From positions 1,364,001 through 1,428,000 of the forward strand of contig JAPEUQ010000008.1 of assembly GCA_027946365.1 (NCBI GenBank): DNA of 64,000 nucleotides, read 5' to 3'. This document shows positions 1-12,350 of this stretch, piece by piece; position 1 is the stretch's first letter, and each line of letters opens with the position of its first letter. The position numbers and the translations under genes were made by a program. This DNA comes from Kalmusia sp. IMI 367209. Its lineage: Eukaryota; Ascomycota; Dothideomycetes; Pleosporales; Didymosphaeriaceae. The notes under the pieces are model-generated. The model made no database searches and was not told the DNA's origin. It saw only the letters and a program-made list of their open reading frames with translations.

Positions 1-348
1 ACTAGGCTTTTGGGTGGCGGCCGGGCTACTCGTCGCACTCCTGCCGCGACTACCACTACAACTACCACGACAAAGACCACCCGTACCACTCACGGAGCTC
101 ACGGAGCTCACGTAGCTCACGGCACCCACGGTGCAACCACCGCTCACCACCACAAGCGCCATGCTACCATGGGCGACAAGGTCTCCGGTGCCCTGATGAA
201 GCTCAGAGGTTCTCTGACTCGCCGTCCTGGCTTGAAGGTAAGCCATGGATTCCATACGAATCACAATAGACTAGTCTAACAACCATAGGCTGCTGGTACC
301 CGCCGCATGCACGGCACTGATGGCCGCAACGCTCGTCGTGTGTACTAA
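1..348 (+). CDS. Small basic conserved fungal protein (5' end outside window)
   Basis: Two exons are visible, 1-237 and 289-348, joined across a 51-nt GTAAG...ATAG intron in phase 0. The reading frame has no ATG before the window edge (the first candidate at 10 is TTG), so the true start lies upstream or behind another intron. The protein begins with a poly-Thr run and a His/Ala/Gly repeat rich in HGA units. It ends in a basic stretch with the pattern GDKVSGALMKLRGSLTRRPG, followed by GTRRMHGTDGR. I recall similar short basic C-termini in small hypothetical ascomycete proteins but know of no function. No membrane segment or catalytic motif is visible. A DNA- or RNA-binding role would only be a guess from its charge. 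Confidence 0.6.
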
Positions 349-971
349 GTGTACACGCATGGAGTGAGATCAACGAGCGATGATTCCTTTTGTTTGTATA
401 ATGTCTTGTCTGTTTGCCAAGATGAAGATGGGAAACTTGTATTGTACGATACTGCCTGATGATACCCTACGTATGAATTAATGCGAGCGATTGTAATGCA
501 TGCACACACTTGTTCGAGCACATTTTCGTGAGGTGAAGTGATTGTGTGTGGATTTAACAATATAATTCCAAGTGTCCATAGAAAAGTAGGAAGCCACGGC
601 CGCTATCATACCTGATCAGCCATGACGACTCGTACTATTTGGAGATATTTTCAGGTTTTCTAAGACGTCATTGGTTGGGACAATTAAACGCTGTCAAATG
701 AGCCAATGAGACTTCTGCATCTCCTAGATAATTGTACAAGTTCTACAAATCAAACGCGGACGCGTGGGGCGTGCGGAATGACCCTTGCGTCCTCACTGGC
801 TCAACCTTGGAACTGACGTCTTGTGTTGTGCTGCTTGCTTTGCACCCCTGTCGCACCTGCCTCTTATATCTTCCACCGCACAGCCACTCCTACCCACCAT
901 ACAAAGCCGCACGTGTCTTTCTTACACGCGGTGCAACACCTTGTGCTATTGAAATCCACTAACATTTAGGT
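349..971. other. Intergenic, 623 bp
   Basis: This holds the 3' UTR of the small basic protein and the promoter of the CRAL-TRIO/RhoGAP gene. A C/T-rich stretch lies around 830-900 just upstream of the next start, as is common in fungal promoters. I see no gene. Confidence 0.6.
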
Positions 972-3416
972 ATGAGCGGCCTACGAGCTCACATCGCCGG
1001 TCGCCTGCGCAGTTCGTCCCTCTCCGCCGTCCCTCCTAGGCCCGAGTCGCAGGACTACTCCCCAGACCTCGCCAGGCATGCTGCCAGCATACTGTTCCAG
1101 TCCCCGATCCCTTCGAGGGATAACAGGCCGGTGTACATACTCAATGCCGCCGCCCTCCCCGACTCGCGCGAGGAAAACTTCGATTCCCTCCTCCCATACG
1201 TACTGGCTCGCCTCCCTGAAGAAGATGAACTAGTGCGGGGCTTCGAATATGAGGTCGTCTTCTTCGCTGGCGACTCAGATGGTTCTGTTACCGCCAAGAA
1301 GAATAGGCCTGGTTGGGGGTGGTTTCTACAGGCGTACCACGTCCTTTCCAGGGCGATGCGCAAGCGGTTGCAGAAGCTGTACATCGTGCACGAGAAGGCG
1401 TGGGTTAGGATCCTCACTGAAGTCTTCTCCACGATCGTCAGTCCCAAGTTTAGAAGGAAAATCATACATGGTACGTCCCCTAGCATCATTAGATGTTCAC
1501 ACCATTGACTCCTCGCAGCATCCGATCTGACCAACCTTGCACTGCACATTCCGATTGAAGACCTGCTGATTCCTCCCTCTACCTACCTTTACGATCGACG
1601 GGTATCTGACGACATCTTCGCACCGTACGCAAGTGGCCGCCGAGCCTTTGGTCCTCGTCAGCCTCTACCCATAAGCAGCCAGGGCACCCCGCGGTTGCCA
1701 AGGGTTTTGCGAGAAACCACAAGTTTTCTCCTCTTGGAGCAGAACATTGTGGCCGAAGGACTATTTCGCGTACCCCCACACTCTAAATTACGAGACGTGC
1801 TCAAAGAAGCGTACGACCGGGGCCAGAAATTCATCGTCTGGAAGGACAACGGCGCTGTGCTCCCGCTTCCTCCATACCCACATGCTGAGCATCAAGACGA
1901 AATTCTCGCCGAAATAGACCCCAAAGATGCTTACTCGGTTTTTATGGCTGCTGCGCTTATCAAGGCTTGGTACGCGAGTCTACGCCAGCCTATCTTCCCG
2001 CAGTCATCATACCACGAGCTGAAGCGGCTATATGGCGATCCTGACGATATCCCCGATATCGACCGACTCAAAGAGCTATTCTCTCCCACCTCTGAATGGT
2101 CGTTTCTCCCTGCTATATCTCGCGAAATCCTTGTCAAGCACTTGCTCCCTACATTGAGTGCTGTCGCAGCCCGTGAGGACCAGAACAAGATGACGGCCGA
2201 GAATTTGGCGGTGTGCATCGCACCTGCTCTATTACACGGTCCGGATCAGCTTGAAGACGCCAAAATGTCTTCCATTGTGCGGAGAATTTTCACTGAGGCA
2301 ATCGAACTATGGTCACAAGGGCTGCGAGAAGCTTGTGGGGAGACCCAGGCTAGTTTCAAAACAGCGTTACAGCTACCCCAGAAACAAGGCGACTGGGAAG
2401 ATCCTCTTGAGCAGCAGAAGGGTACGGAGGAGGGGAAGACGTGGGACGAATTGCAGTCGACTGGGATTGTTCTCCAAGACAATGAGAAGCCGTTAGAGAT
2501 GCCGCCAGTCCTCCCACCACGTGCAGGAGTGTTATCTGGGCAATCATCTAACGATTCTGCCACAAAACGTAAACCAGCTCCTCCCCTTCAAATTCCCCCC
2601 CGATATTCCACAATTGTCACCGATAGCCCCGTAGACGCGTCTCCTGTAACTTACGCTGCGACGACAGACGGATTTGCCCCCCGAAGAGAGAATACCAATC
2701 CCACCGCACAGTTCCCGGATGAGAAGAAATCTGGTACGAAGTCTGGCGATTCCTATGCTCCTCAACTTATTCTTCCGAAGAGGAAAACCCTGACAGCAGA
2801 GCAGATTGATAATGCTGAAAACGCCATCGCACATGCACAGGCGCGGCGATTGTCGGAAGAGAAAGAGACGGGAGTAGCACAGGTCAAAAGGTCGCCGTCG
2901 GAGGTCGGGGGTTTGCCCCTACCAGGCCTGGCGAATCTGTCTATCAGTAAGCCAGGAGCGGGAGCAGCTCCACCCGTAAAGCGTAAAGCAGTATCCGGTA
3001 CATATGCTGCGGAACAAAGATCATCCCCAACGAGTGCCACGTCTACCGAGTCACCCACGATCGCTGTTACTTCACAATTTCCTGAGTTTCGCCGCCCCAG
3101 CCTGCCTGCGTCAGCAAACCGCACACCGAGCATAAACTCACTGGCACGTCCGGTATTCCCAACAAATCCTATCACAAATCGTCCTCCCTCCAAATCGACG
3201 TCTCTACCGGTACCTGGACCCAAGCCACGGACTCCGTCGCCGTCGCTATTGCAACGAATGCCTTCTTTTGAGGCCTCCAAAAGGGAGAATCTCGCACCGC
3301 CTGGCAATCCTCAGAGGCTCAACATGAAGAAGCAGTCCGTCGACGACTTGCGGCGGCTATACGAGGAGAGGGCTGGGACAGCACATGCCCTGGTGGAGGC
3401 GGGGCGCAAACACTGA
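972..3416 (+). CDS. Ecm25-type CRAL-TRIO (Sec14-like) plus RhoGAP protein
   Basis: Exons are 972-1470 and 1519-3416, with a 48-nt GTACGT...CGCAG intron in phase 1, giving 798 aa. Residues about 40-220 fit a divergent CRAL-TRIO domain like that of p50RhoGAP/ARHGAP1 (for example the segment ending KLYIVHEKAWVR, about 135-146). Residues about 223-440 are a RhoGAP domain. The motif EGLFRVPPHSK carries the expected arginine finger at R250, and a later block (NKMTAENLAVCIAPALL) matches the conserved RhoGAP core helix. The remaining C-terminal half is Ser/Pro/Thr-rich and looks disordered. By family, the protein should speed GTP hydrolysis on a Rho/Cdc42-type GTPase and act in polarity or actin control; yeast Ecm25 has the same two-domain layout. 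The target GTPase cannot be read from the sequence. Confidence 0.88.
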
Positions 3417-3743
3417 ATTTCCTTACTATTCTATCCTGGATACCCAAAAATAGGCACAGTAACATCTTTAATCTTTATCTATGAAAACATTTAGTTGAGC
3501 CCATTGTCATGTCTACAGGATTCTGTTGGGGGTATAAGTGGTTTGCTGTGAGCTTGTTCATGCCCGCGACCCCGCCTAGAGGTCCCTGCGGGAATCCTTG
3601 CTCGGCGTCCGACCTCGGCCAGCCGATCAGCTGTGCGCGCTGTCAGCCCAGTCAGCCATTGACGATACAACCCTGCCCGTCTCGAATAAAATTATCGACT
3701 AGTACGTGACTCTTCGACTTGCACCAAACGCAAACCCACCGCG
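3417..3743. other. Short intergenic, 327 bp
   Basis: This contains the 3' UTR of the RhoGAP gene and the compact promoter of ARO2. No other feature is seen. Confidence 0.6.
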
Positions 3744-5101
3744 ATGTCGACTTTCGGCACCCACTTCAAAGTTACGACGTACGTCATGGTGGAAAAACCC
3801 TGACGGCAGCGCAATTGACTGATATTCTGCGCAGCTACGGCGAATCCCACTGCTTGTCGGTGGGATGCATAGTCGATGGCTGCCCGCCGGGCATGGCCCT
3901 CACAGAGGCCGATATCCAGCCCCAGATGACGCGACGACGGCCGGGCCAAAGCGCAATCACGACGCCTCGCAATGAGAAGGACAGGGTGGAGATTCAGTCT
4001 GGCACAGAATTCGGCATCACGCTGGGTACGCCCATTGGCATGCGCGTCATGAACGAGAACCAGCGGAAGCAGGATTATGGTAACCTGACCATGGATATCT
4101 ACCCGAGGCCGAGTCATGCGGACTGGACCTATCTGGAGAAGTATGGAGTCAAGGCGAGCTCTGGCGGTGGCAGGAGTAGTGCGCGCGAGACTATCGGTAA
4201 GTGCCCCGCACTGCAACGCCGCTTGATGCATTGGATTGGACTGATGGTGAATAGGACGAGTTGCTGCGGGCGCAATAGCAGAAAAGTACCTCCGCGAAGC
4301 CTATGGCGTCGAGATCGTCGCCTTCACGAACTCGATAGGCAACGAATTCCTCTTCCCACCCACCCCGAACACCCCACTTGCGCCACGAACCCTGAGTACC
4401 TGAAGCTCATCGACGTCATCACGCGTGAGAAGGTTGATCAGTTCTTGCCGGTACGGTGTCCCGATGAGGAGGTCACAAAGCGCATGGAAAAGCTTGTCGC
4501 AGACTTCAAGGAGCGAGAGGACAGCATTGGCGGCACGGTGACGTGCGTCATCAGGAACAGTCCAACCGGACTGGGCGAGCCATGCTTCGACAAGTTGGAG
4601 GCGACGCTGGCGCATGCTATGCTGAGTATACCTGCGACAAAGGGCTTTGAGATTGGCAGTGGGTTTGGAGGATGCCAGGTCCCGGGCTCGATCCACAACG
4701 ACGCCTTCATCAAGGCGCCTGCCATCCCCGCCGGCTCAATCGGTCACTCCTCTGTCCAGCGCCCGCGCCTCACGACAAAAACGAACAACTCTGGTGGTAT
4801 CCAGGGCGGTATCTCCAATGGTGCGCCCATCTACTTCACGGTCGCGTTCAAGCCTCCGGCGACGATCGGTCAGGCACAGACGACGGCGAACTACGATACG
4901 ACTGAGGGTGTGTTGGAGGCGAAGGGACGGCATGACCCGTGCGTGGTGCCGCGTGCGGTGCCCATTGTTGAGGCAATGGCGGCGCTGGTCATTATGGATG
5001 CAGTGTTGGCGCAGCAGGCGAGGACTGCGGCGAGGAGTCTACTGCCCCCGTTGAAGGGGGTGGTGCCGGTTCACAGCACGCAGAATGGGGTCCAGTCATA
5101 G
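3744..5101 (+). CDS. ARO2: Chorismate synthase, with an apparent 1-nt frameshift in exon 3
   Basis: This enzyme makes chorismate from 5-enolpyruvylshikimate-3-phosphate, the last step of the shikimate pathway, using reduced FMN. Exons are 3744-3778, 3835-4196 and 4255-5101, with introns of 56 and 58 nt. Family signatures are clear: MSTFGTHFKVTT then YGESH at the N-terminus, RRRPGQS, SSGGGRSSARETIG, GLGEPCFDKLEA, TKTNNSGGIQGGISNG and AKGRHDP. In exon 3 the frame is correct through residues ending FLFPPTP at about 4364. The conserved continuation HPTCATNPEYLKL then lies in another frame, and without a 1-nt correction translation stops at a TGA shortly after. The break falls in a C-rich run at about 4356-4372. 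No GT-AG intron fits without deleting conserved residues. With one base added the product would be about 414 aa, normal for the family. Either a sequencing or assembly error or a real null allele is possible. Confidence 0.9.
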
Positions 5102-5908
5102 GGGACGGAGTATATCAGTTTTGCTCGAGACATTAGTTTTCTGGGGGCCCGAGTATTCAAGTCGCATTTCGGCCCTTAAGTTTGTGCCGCCTCGCTACAA
5201 TAAAGGGATAGACGAAGGCGAAGCCAGAGTAGGAGTAGTTGATATAGTTACGCATGTCAATAAGACGTTTAAACATGTCCATTTGCTCCTGAAAAGGTCG
5301 GCACTTGCCAGTGATCTCGATGCCGATCGGCGAATTTAGACTCGTTCGGTTAGTTGATTTTCATTAGTGGGAAGCCTCGCCCTCATGGACCTACCAGAAG
5401 AATAGGTCGCAAATCCGCAGTCCGGAGCAGGCCGGACGTGAATTGGAAAGAATGAGCATTGTCTTGAGATGTATAAACACCTGGAACGCGAGGTGTAGGA
5501 AAATGCGGCCGAACGATCCCGCCCTTCGCGTTCTGGAGCCGCAGTTTTGTCGTTGTTCACGATAACATCATCCATGGCAATTCACCACAATCGCATGCAT
5601 TACTCAGCAATTCCATGCTAACCCTCGAATCGACCGCCGGCACCCTCCCCCCACAGGCTCGCTTCAGGCCGTAGAGCGAACCATTCCGTCGTCGGCAGGC
5701 CGTTTCTGTGCATGGCCAAAGGCGCAGGGCCGATTAACTTCTCGAGACCCTCGGCATCGTGCGCGCTGGAGGGGTTTGAGGGCGTTTTACTTTTTGCTGC
5801 ACGTCACTAATACGTCTGACGAAAGTCGAGTGGCCAAAGCTGCAATTCCTTTTCCTCTGTGTGCAGGCATGAGGTGACAATCTCGCACTCCCTCCGCGCA
5901 GCTACACC
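5102..5908. other. Intergenic, 807 bp
   Basis: This holds the ARO2 3' UTR and the promoter of the Zn2Cys6 regulator. No convincing ORF or RNA gene is seen. Confidence 0.6.
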
Positions 5909-8720
5909 ATGGCCCGCGGCCCAGCCATCAAGGAAGAGGACTCTGGTGCCGGGTCCGCAGGCGAGCCCAAGGCCAGCAAACGGCGGTGCGTGCAGTCGGC
6001 CTGTGTGCCCTGCAGGAAGCGGAAGTCCAAGGTAGGCAATATAAGTGCGTTGTGGTCTGAGGACTGCGTTCGCTCCGCGGACGCGTGCTGCATCCCGGGG
6101 CTGTCAGCTGCGGGCGTGGGCGTGGGCGTGTGGGCTTGGGCTGGGTGAAGTGAGGCTCCGTGTTTCTTATATATGCTGACAGCCCATGACAGTGCGACGG
6201 AGGCACACCCGTATGCGCGACATGCACCGCCGTCTACAAGACTCCCTGCTTCTACGACGCCGAGAGCGAGAGCCGTCGCAGCAAGTCGGGCACGAAGCGC
6301 GACGCCTCGGTCGTGTCGACAGCCGCCGCCGCCAGCGACAACGCCGAGTTCCTTGTAACGTCGATCCGCAACCTGCCTGAGGCCGAGGTCAACGACCTGA
6401 TCCAGCACATCCGCAAGGATGCGCGCCTCGACATCGCTGCCCTCGCCGACTCGTGGCGCAAGACCATCACGCTGTCGCCCACCACCACCCTCGAGCCGCA
6501 ATCGCTGGAGAGCGAGCTGTCCATGCTGCTGGGCAAGCCCGCCATGACCCAGTCCGGCGAGAGCCGCTACTTTGGGCACACCAGCGGCATGTCCCTCGTC
6601 CCCGAAGACGAGAACTATACGCGCGCCATGCCGCGGGCTTCGAGTGTCGAGCGCAAATCGCCGACCTGGACCACCGTCACGCACGACATTGCCTTCGTAG
6701 AGCGCCTGCTGGACTTGTACTTCCGCTGGTCGCATCCTTTCTACGTCGTCTTCTCGCGCGAATGCTTCTACAAGGACTTTAGGAGTGGCCGAGAAAAGTA
6801 CTGCAGCCCGCTGCTGGTGAACGCGATTCTGGCCTATGGATGCCATTTCACAGACGACCCAGCAGGCAGGACTGAGCCGGACAACTTCCGCACGGCAGGG
6901 GACCACTTCTTTCAAGAGGCCCGGCGGTTGCTCTACGAGAATGATACGTCTTCCCTCACGACCGTGCAAGCGCTCTGCGTCATGGCTATGCGGGAGCCAT
7001 CGGCCGGTAGGGATTCGTCCGGATTTGCATACATGGGGAGGTGCATGCGTATGGCCATCGAGATGGGACTGCATCTGAAGAACTCGGCAGCGCCAAGCAT
7101 GGAGCTTACGCCTTCGGAAATCGAAGTGCGCAAGGTTACTTTCTGGGGCTGCTTCACAGTCGATACCGTTTGGTCCATTTGCATAGGTCGTATATCGCAG
7201 CTTCCTAGGGTTGCCATTACTCTTGATAAGCCCATATTAGACGAGCCACCAGATGGACCGCACCCACAAGCCTATCCAGGCGCGTCGAAGGTGCCTCCTG
7301 GCACAGTAACCAGTCGCATGTTTCTCCAAGAATTCAGTACACTCTCGGAGCTGATCAACGACAATAACTACATGTTCTACGCACCAACTTTTCGTTTGAC
7401 AGATATCAGATTGATAAATTGTCATAACAAGTACCTGGAATGGCTCAAGAATCTTCCAACGTCGCTGACGCTTGACGGTATAGGGCAGCCGCTACCTCAT
7501 ATCATTGTGCTTCAGTACGTCTATTTGCGAATATCTCGATTTGCTTTCTACCCGCTAACATCAACAGTATGCTGTACCATACCGCCATTGGTCATCTTTT
7601 TCGCCCTATGCTCAAGATCGATTTGATAAACTTTAAGCTGAAGCCCCGCGATGCTTGCATAAACGCTGCCAACAGTGTTTCTGAACTTCTCCGTCTCTAT
7701 CGGCGGCACTATCCGATGCGTACGTGTCACTTGGTACTTACGCACATCCTTCTATCGAACTGCATTGTACACCTTACCTTTTCGAAGGATTCTACGTTTG
7801 CGTCAAGCTCGTACCGCTACCTTGTAGAAGGACTGCAAGGTCTGGAAGATTTGAGCGAATGCCATTGGTTCGGTGCTCGTGCCTTCAAAATAATTTACGA
7901 GACCTCCAAAGCATGGGATCTAGGATTCCCCGAAGAGTTGAAGAACAGCAAGCTGGTGCCAAAGCCTAAGACTGCACCAGCAGAAACTATGGTGGTTCCG
8001 CAGATTGTGACCAAAGTCCCCAGCCGAGTCCATCCCAGCGTGGAATTCAGCCCCGTGCCTACCTCCGCTCCACCTGTGAGGAGAGAGTCTTTGAGCATGT
8101 TTGCACGTCCGCAGCGCAGGGAATCACAGCAGTTGCCCTCTCACCCGGCCATGTCGCCCAGTCAAAATGGAGGCATGCTTCCAGCCCAATCTCAACATGC
8201 CACCGGATCACTTCCCCACATGGTACCATCCTATTCTCCATCGACATCGACCACCCCACAACAGGATTTGCCCACTTCAAACCCCCCTCAGGTCACCACC
8301 GGTTCCGCCGAAACCCTCTTCTGGAATCCGCTGCCCAACATGGCTGGCATGGGCGTGCCTATCCTTCCTCGGAGCAACTATCCAGTGGGGCCCATGGATC
8401 TGGACCGCATGCTAGGTAATTCTGATGAGTGGGACCGGTTTTCTAGGGATGGATTCAAGATGTCCGAGAGTTGGAACCACGATCATGCAAATGCATATGG
8501 TGGGAGTGGGGAAGAGGGTTATCCGCAGGTCAGTGCGGACAGCAACGGGTATGCCCATGCCGAGGTGGCGCACTTTGCGGGTGGAGGACAGATGGGGCAG
8601 CACGGGGTGCAGCACGGGGCGGGCCGGGGTTCGATGCCAGTTGGTGGAATGGTGAGGGGGCGATGGATCGATAACGAGGAGCGAGGCGGGACGGTGGCCT
8701 GGATAGGCGAGCGTGAGTAG
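5909..8720 (+). CDS. Zn2Cys6 transcription factor, NirA/Nit4-like
   Basis: Exons are 5909-6031, 6193-7514 and 7568-8720 (introns 161 and 53 nt), giving 865 aa. The zinc cluster is complete after splicing: C32, C35, C42, C49, C52 and C60, spacing CX2CX6CX6CX2CX7C. The first intron falls exactly between K41 and C42, so the domain is split across exons. The spacing and the following basic stretch resemble the nitrate regulators NirA (Aspergillus) and NIT4 (Neurospora). The middle region has the fungal-specific transcription factor domain (around LLDLYFRWSHPFYVVF and YMGRCMRMAIEMGLH). The C-terminus is Gln/Pro/Ser-rich and ends in a Gly/His-rich tail. It is a nuclear DNA-binding activator by family. 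No nitrate-assimilation genes are nearby, so the NirA assignment rests on similarity recalled from memory; another member of this large class is possible. Confidence 0.85.
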
Positions 8721-10660
8721 GAGGTCGGGACCGAGATTCTGTAGCTCGAGCGTTGCAGCGGGAGCATTGGTAGGTGGAAGGCACGGTGGTCGACGCTCAT
8801 CGTTTCTGGCGATGTCGGCAAAGAGCTTTCAAGATGGAGTCGTCGCAGCGTCGACGCATTGTACAATCTGACACAAGCGGTAGGGCATCTGCGCGGCGTC
8901 TGGCGTTCTTTCGTTTGGGCATGGGAGGTGTTTTTGGGTGTGTGGAACAAAATGTTCAGCGGAGATGAATTCACTCCGCGGTCATCATAGCATGCATCCT
9001 TCCTGCGATACTAAAATGATGAGAAATTCAAGCAACATTCGTTCATTCATCTATATGATCTGTGTACATGTTAGCTCTTTACGAGTCCCTACTGCATATT
9101 GCAGCTCAGCTTATCAAGCATATCCTCTACGAGATGGAGCGGGAGGCCGTAGCTAAGCACTCCGTACACGAAGCAATAGTCTGAGAGCAAAGATAGTGCT
9201 CGGCCATCGAGTACGACTGTGGACACGAAGTTTGACAGTCGGTTAACTACATGCCGGAGCAGATCCTGGAGGCCTTGTGGAGGATAGGTGCAGCTTGTCG
9301 AGATCATTTTATTTGATTGTGCTGACAGGGTACAGGATCTGTTTATATCACTCGGTCAGTGAGATCAAAACGATATATCAGTCTAATCTGAGAAGATGGC
9401 GATTGCTGTTGCGGAGGAAGAGGGGGTGTAGACAGGGGCTGGTGGGAATATCACAGGAAGCAATGGAGAGATGCTTGGTTGGCATGCGAAATCAGTCCAG
9501 GATATTGAAAAGGCAGTTCAATTTGAAGGACGATTCCAGTTCCATGGAGAGTTGAATGTACGAGAAGCAGTTCAGCGAGGTTAGAAGTAAGGTGCTGGCC
9601 AGGTGCGTCGAACAGTAAAAATTGTTTTTCAATCGGTTGAGATGCAAGATCGACACAGGCAGTTGAATCTCGTGAGTGCTTGATGTAGTTGAAAGCTGAA
9701 CCGAACAAGTAGTTGGATTCAAGGTTTAGATCGAGCGGCTGAGTGCAAGAACTGGTGGAGATGGTTGATAATCATGGGGCAGAAATTTCAGCTCTCTACC
9801 AAGTGTACGTCATGTACCGTAGGGTAACTCAGCTCACAAGAAGTATCCTATCTTTCGGCACAGTACGTAGCTTTCACAAGTATGCTTTCTGCAGATGTAC
9901 TGAGCAGCCCAATCTCCACCGGTCGTTCAGCTGGTGTGCAAGGCAGACTTAGCAGTTGGTTCTCAAGGTAGTCAGCTAGATTCATTAGAATGCATCAAGA
10001 AGCAGACGATGTTTCTAAAATCAGAATGTCCAAGTGAAAGCAGTAGATTCAACCTAGCTGTACATCAACAACCGTCGACGAAAACACACAACTGCATCCA
10101 CGACCGATTCCAGTCCACCCAACGGTGACCACCATGCACCACTACCTGAACCCCCCCCAACCTACCGTCCCCTCTCACCCAACCACCGCACCTTCCCACC
10201 TCCAACCTGCTACATTCAATACAAACGCACGTCAAGCCCACACGAAGCCCTCGCTAAGGCCCGAACCTCCCCATCCTGCACCCCGTTCTATTCCCGCCTC
10301 CCCACCACCTGACCAAGCAGGCGCCCACACCCGTCACGCCACTGTACCCAGCAGCTCGTGCTACTACTGCTCCTCAGCGCCTCAACACGGGCGCTCATCG
10401 CGATCGGCAACGCATCCCGTTTTCTAGACGCATCTCTGACGCCTACAATCCTGGAAAGGACAGAACGAGTCCCTGCCTCTCAACATTTCGTCTCCTCGCT
10501 TAGAGCCAGCGTTTCAGCCCGCGGCGCACAGCAGCAGAAAGGTAGGACAGGGCTTTCTTTTATTTTGGCGTCTGCAAGGCCCACATCGGGCGTAGTTGCT
10601 CAGTGGTGGAAAAGATATACTCGGCCCTTGTACCGGGGCGAGGGGTGTGCGGGTGTAGGC

Positions 10661-10705
10661 GAGAGAGAGAGAGAGATAGAGGGTAGATTGAGAGAGAGGG
10701 GGGGT
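10661..10705. repeat. GA-rich simple-sequence patch
   Basis: A run of GAGAGAGAGAGAG, then ATAGAGGGTAGATTGAGAGAGAG and a G-run. It is simple low-complexity DNA between genes with no coding signal. Confidence 0.6.
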
Positions 10706-11203
10706 AATGCGGTGCGACGCAGGACGGCAGCGGCCGTCATACTTGGACCTGACGCGTTTACGATGCGAAAGGTAGATTGTGTGGCTGGCGAATGGGGGAG
10801 CATGCGTCCCGTCGATCGACGTGTTCTGGACGAGGGCGACGCTATGCACGCAATACACCTTGACTGCACCTTCCATCACGGCATGCGCGGAGACGAAAAC
10901 ACGTACGGGGCAGCATACGGACGGATCTGCGAGTCAACGTGTGCTCTGCTCACGTCAAAAATCCTGTGGCGTGAAAGCTGTGCCCGTACTGCTGGCCAGC
11001 AAGAAAAGCCCGTGACGCCGAAAACCAACCACATGTTTCCGCTTTTGGTCCTTGCAACTGACTCTGCTGTGCGACAGGTGGGAACAAAGCACCATCGTAA
11101 GGCCGCGCCGAACCTCGGAACGCTTTCCACTTCCTTCTCTTCGCAACTGAGACATGGTAACCGCCATGGGCGATATTGCAATTTAGCTCTCTAGCAGATT
11201 AAC

Positions 11204-11896
11204 TCATGTTTTGGGCATCGCCCGCGTGGCTTGCGTGGACGCTGGAGTCATGGATCCCGGGACGGCGGTTGGCAATGAGACACGGCGGCGCCCCCTTGGC
11301 GGCCGCTCGAAGGAAAGAAAGTTGCCATAGTGGGTGGCAGGGACTCTGTGCGGTGGTACTGACACTGACAAGTGACAATCAGGTCGGACGTCGTCCATGC
11401 GCACCTGCGACATGTCTAGACGAGCATGCGACAGCCCGCGCGATGCAGGAGGCAGCATAGCTACAGAGGTTGCAAAGGTGCTGCGCCCCCCCTCTAGGTA
11501 CGCCTGTGTCGCCCTGCCGCGTACGCTACTCGGCCAACCAGCCCCAAGCAGCGCAGCAAGACGAGTGACAACGCTATTGAGCTTCACCTGAGGGAGTAGT
11601 TGGGACCAAACATCATTACTGTATTCTTGGATTTTCTGTCCTATGCTTCCAGAACCTGATTGACGATTACTCGCCATGCCTAGGAAAGCTTTCCGGGCAC
11701 GACGACTGACCTGACCATCATCCCACCTAGAAACCAATAGGTCCCGAAAGATGTCGTCCAGATCTATGTACCCATCAATTCGATAGTCGTACAGGAAGCC
11801 CAGAAACCATTGCTGTTTTTGGGTCGCCACAAAACACACCATGCGTGGCTCGTCGCCTCCGACCCAGGCTGCGCTTGCCCCTACAGTCCCAGACAA
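11204..11896 (-). CDS. Doubtful orphan ORF, 230 codons
   Basis: This is an uninterrupted minus-strand frame starting with ATG. Residues about 35-110 look somewhat protein-like, with alternating hydrophobic and acidic positions (for example IDGYIDLDDIFRDLLVSRWD), but I recognise no family. The C-terminal half becomes Arg/Ser/Pro-rich and resembles random translation of GC-rich DNA. No clear splice sites, signal peptide or membrane segment are seen. It could be a lineage-specific gene, the decayed remnant of one, or chance. Confidence 0.2.
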   Translation of the reverse strand: MSGTVGASAAWVGGDEPRMVCFVATQKQQWFLGFLYDYRIDGYIDLDDIFRDLLVSRWDDGQVSRRARKAFLGMASNRQSGSGSIGQKIQEYSNDVWSQLLPQVKLNSVVTRLAALLGAGWPSSVRGRATQAYLEGGRSTFATSVAMLPPASRGLSHARLDMSQVRMDDVRPDCHLSVSVPPHRVPATHYGNFLSFERPPRGRRRVSLPTAVPGSMTPASTQATRAMPKT

Positions 11897-12350
11897 GGAA
11901 GAGCGGGTATAGCCGCCAAACTGAACAATCCCCTGCTCTTGACTTTGCTTGCCGTAGCAAAAGTAGACAAAAGAGATTAAAGACTAAACACAATACACGT
12001 CGCTACAAGAAAACTTTTGGCTGATGAGCCCGTGACATCGCTGCGTGAACACGCTACATGGTCCGCTGACCCAGATGCATCTTCGTAAACGCCAAACTGC
12101 TCCCTGCGAGGGATGTCCATGTACCATATTGGACCAGTCCGAACATATAAAAAATATCCTCTAAAAACCGTGGAAATATGAACAAAGGAGATTCGTGATA
12201 AGGAGCGGTCGTGGCTCGAATGAGCTACCAAAGACAAGGTCATACAAGTCGTACCTCGTGAGCCGTTGGCGAAAGGGTAATGTTACAAACATCGAATAGA
12301 AGGCTTAATCGGACACAATTATAGACAGGGTAAAATATCGAAAAGGTTCC

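Larger units (their letters stand above)
8721..12350. other. Long gene-poor interval, 3.6 kb
   Basis: No ORF here shows recognisable protein features except a doubtful minus-strand ORF at 11204-11896, listed separately. A GA-rich low-complexity patch (repeated GAGAGA) sits at about 10661-10705. A C-rich stretch lies at about 10140-10340. I see no transposon remnants, terminal repeats or RNA genes. Confidence 0.5.

Noticed and set aside
5902..7074. 390-codon minus-strand ORF
   Set aside because: Antisense to the Zn2Cys6 regulator, whose zinc cluster and fungal TF domain are clear; shadow frame in GC-rich coding DNA.
10358..11194. 278-codon plus-strand ORF
   Set aside because: It runs through the GA simple repeat and has low-complexity composition with no recognisable motif.
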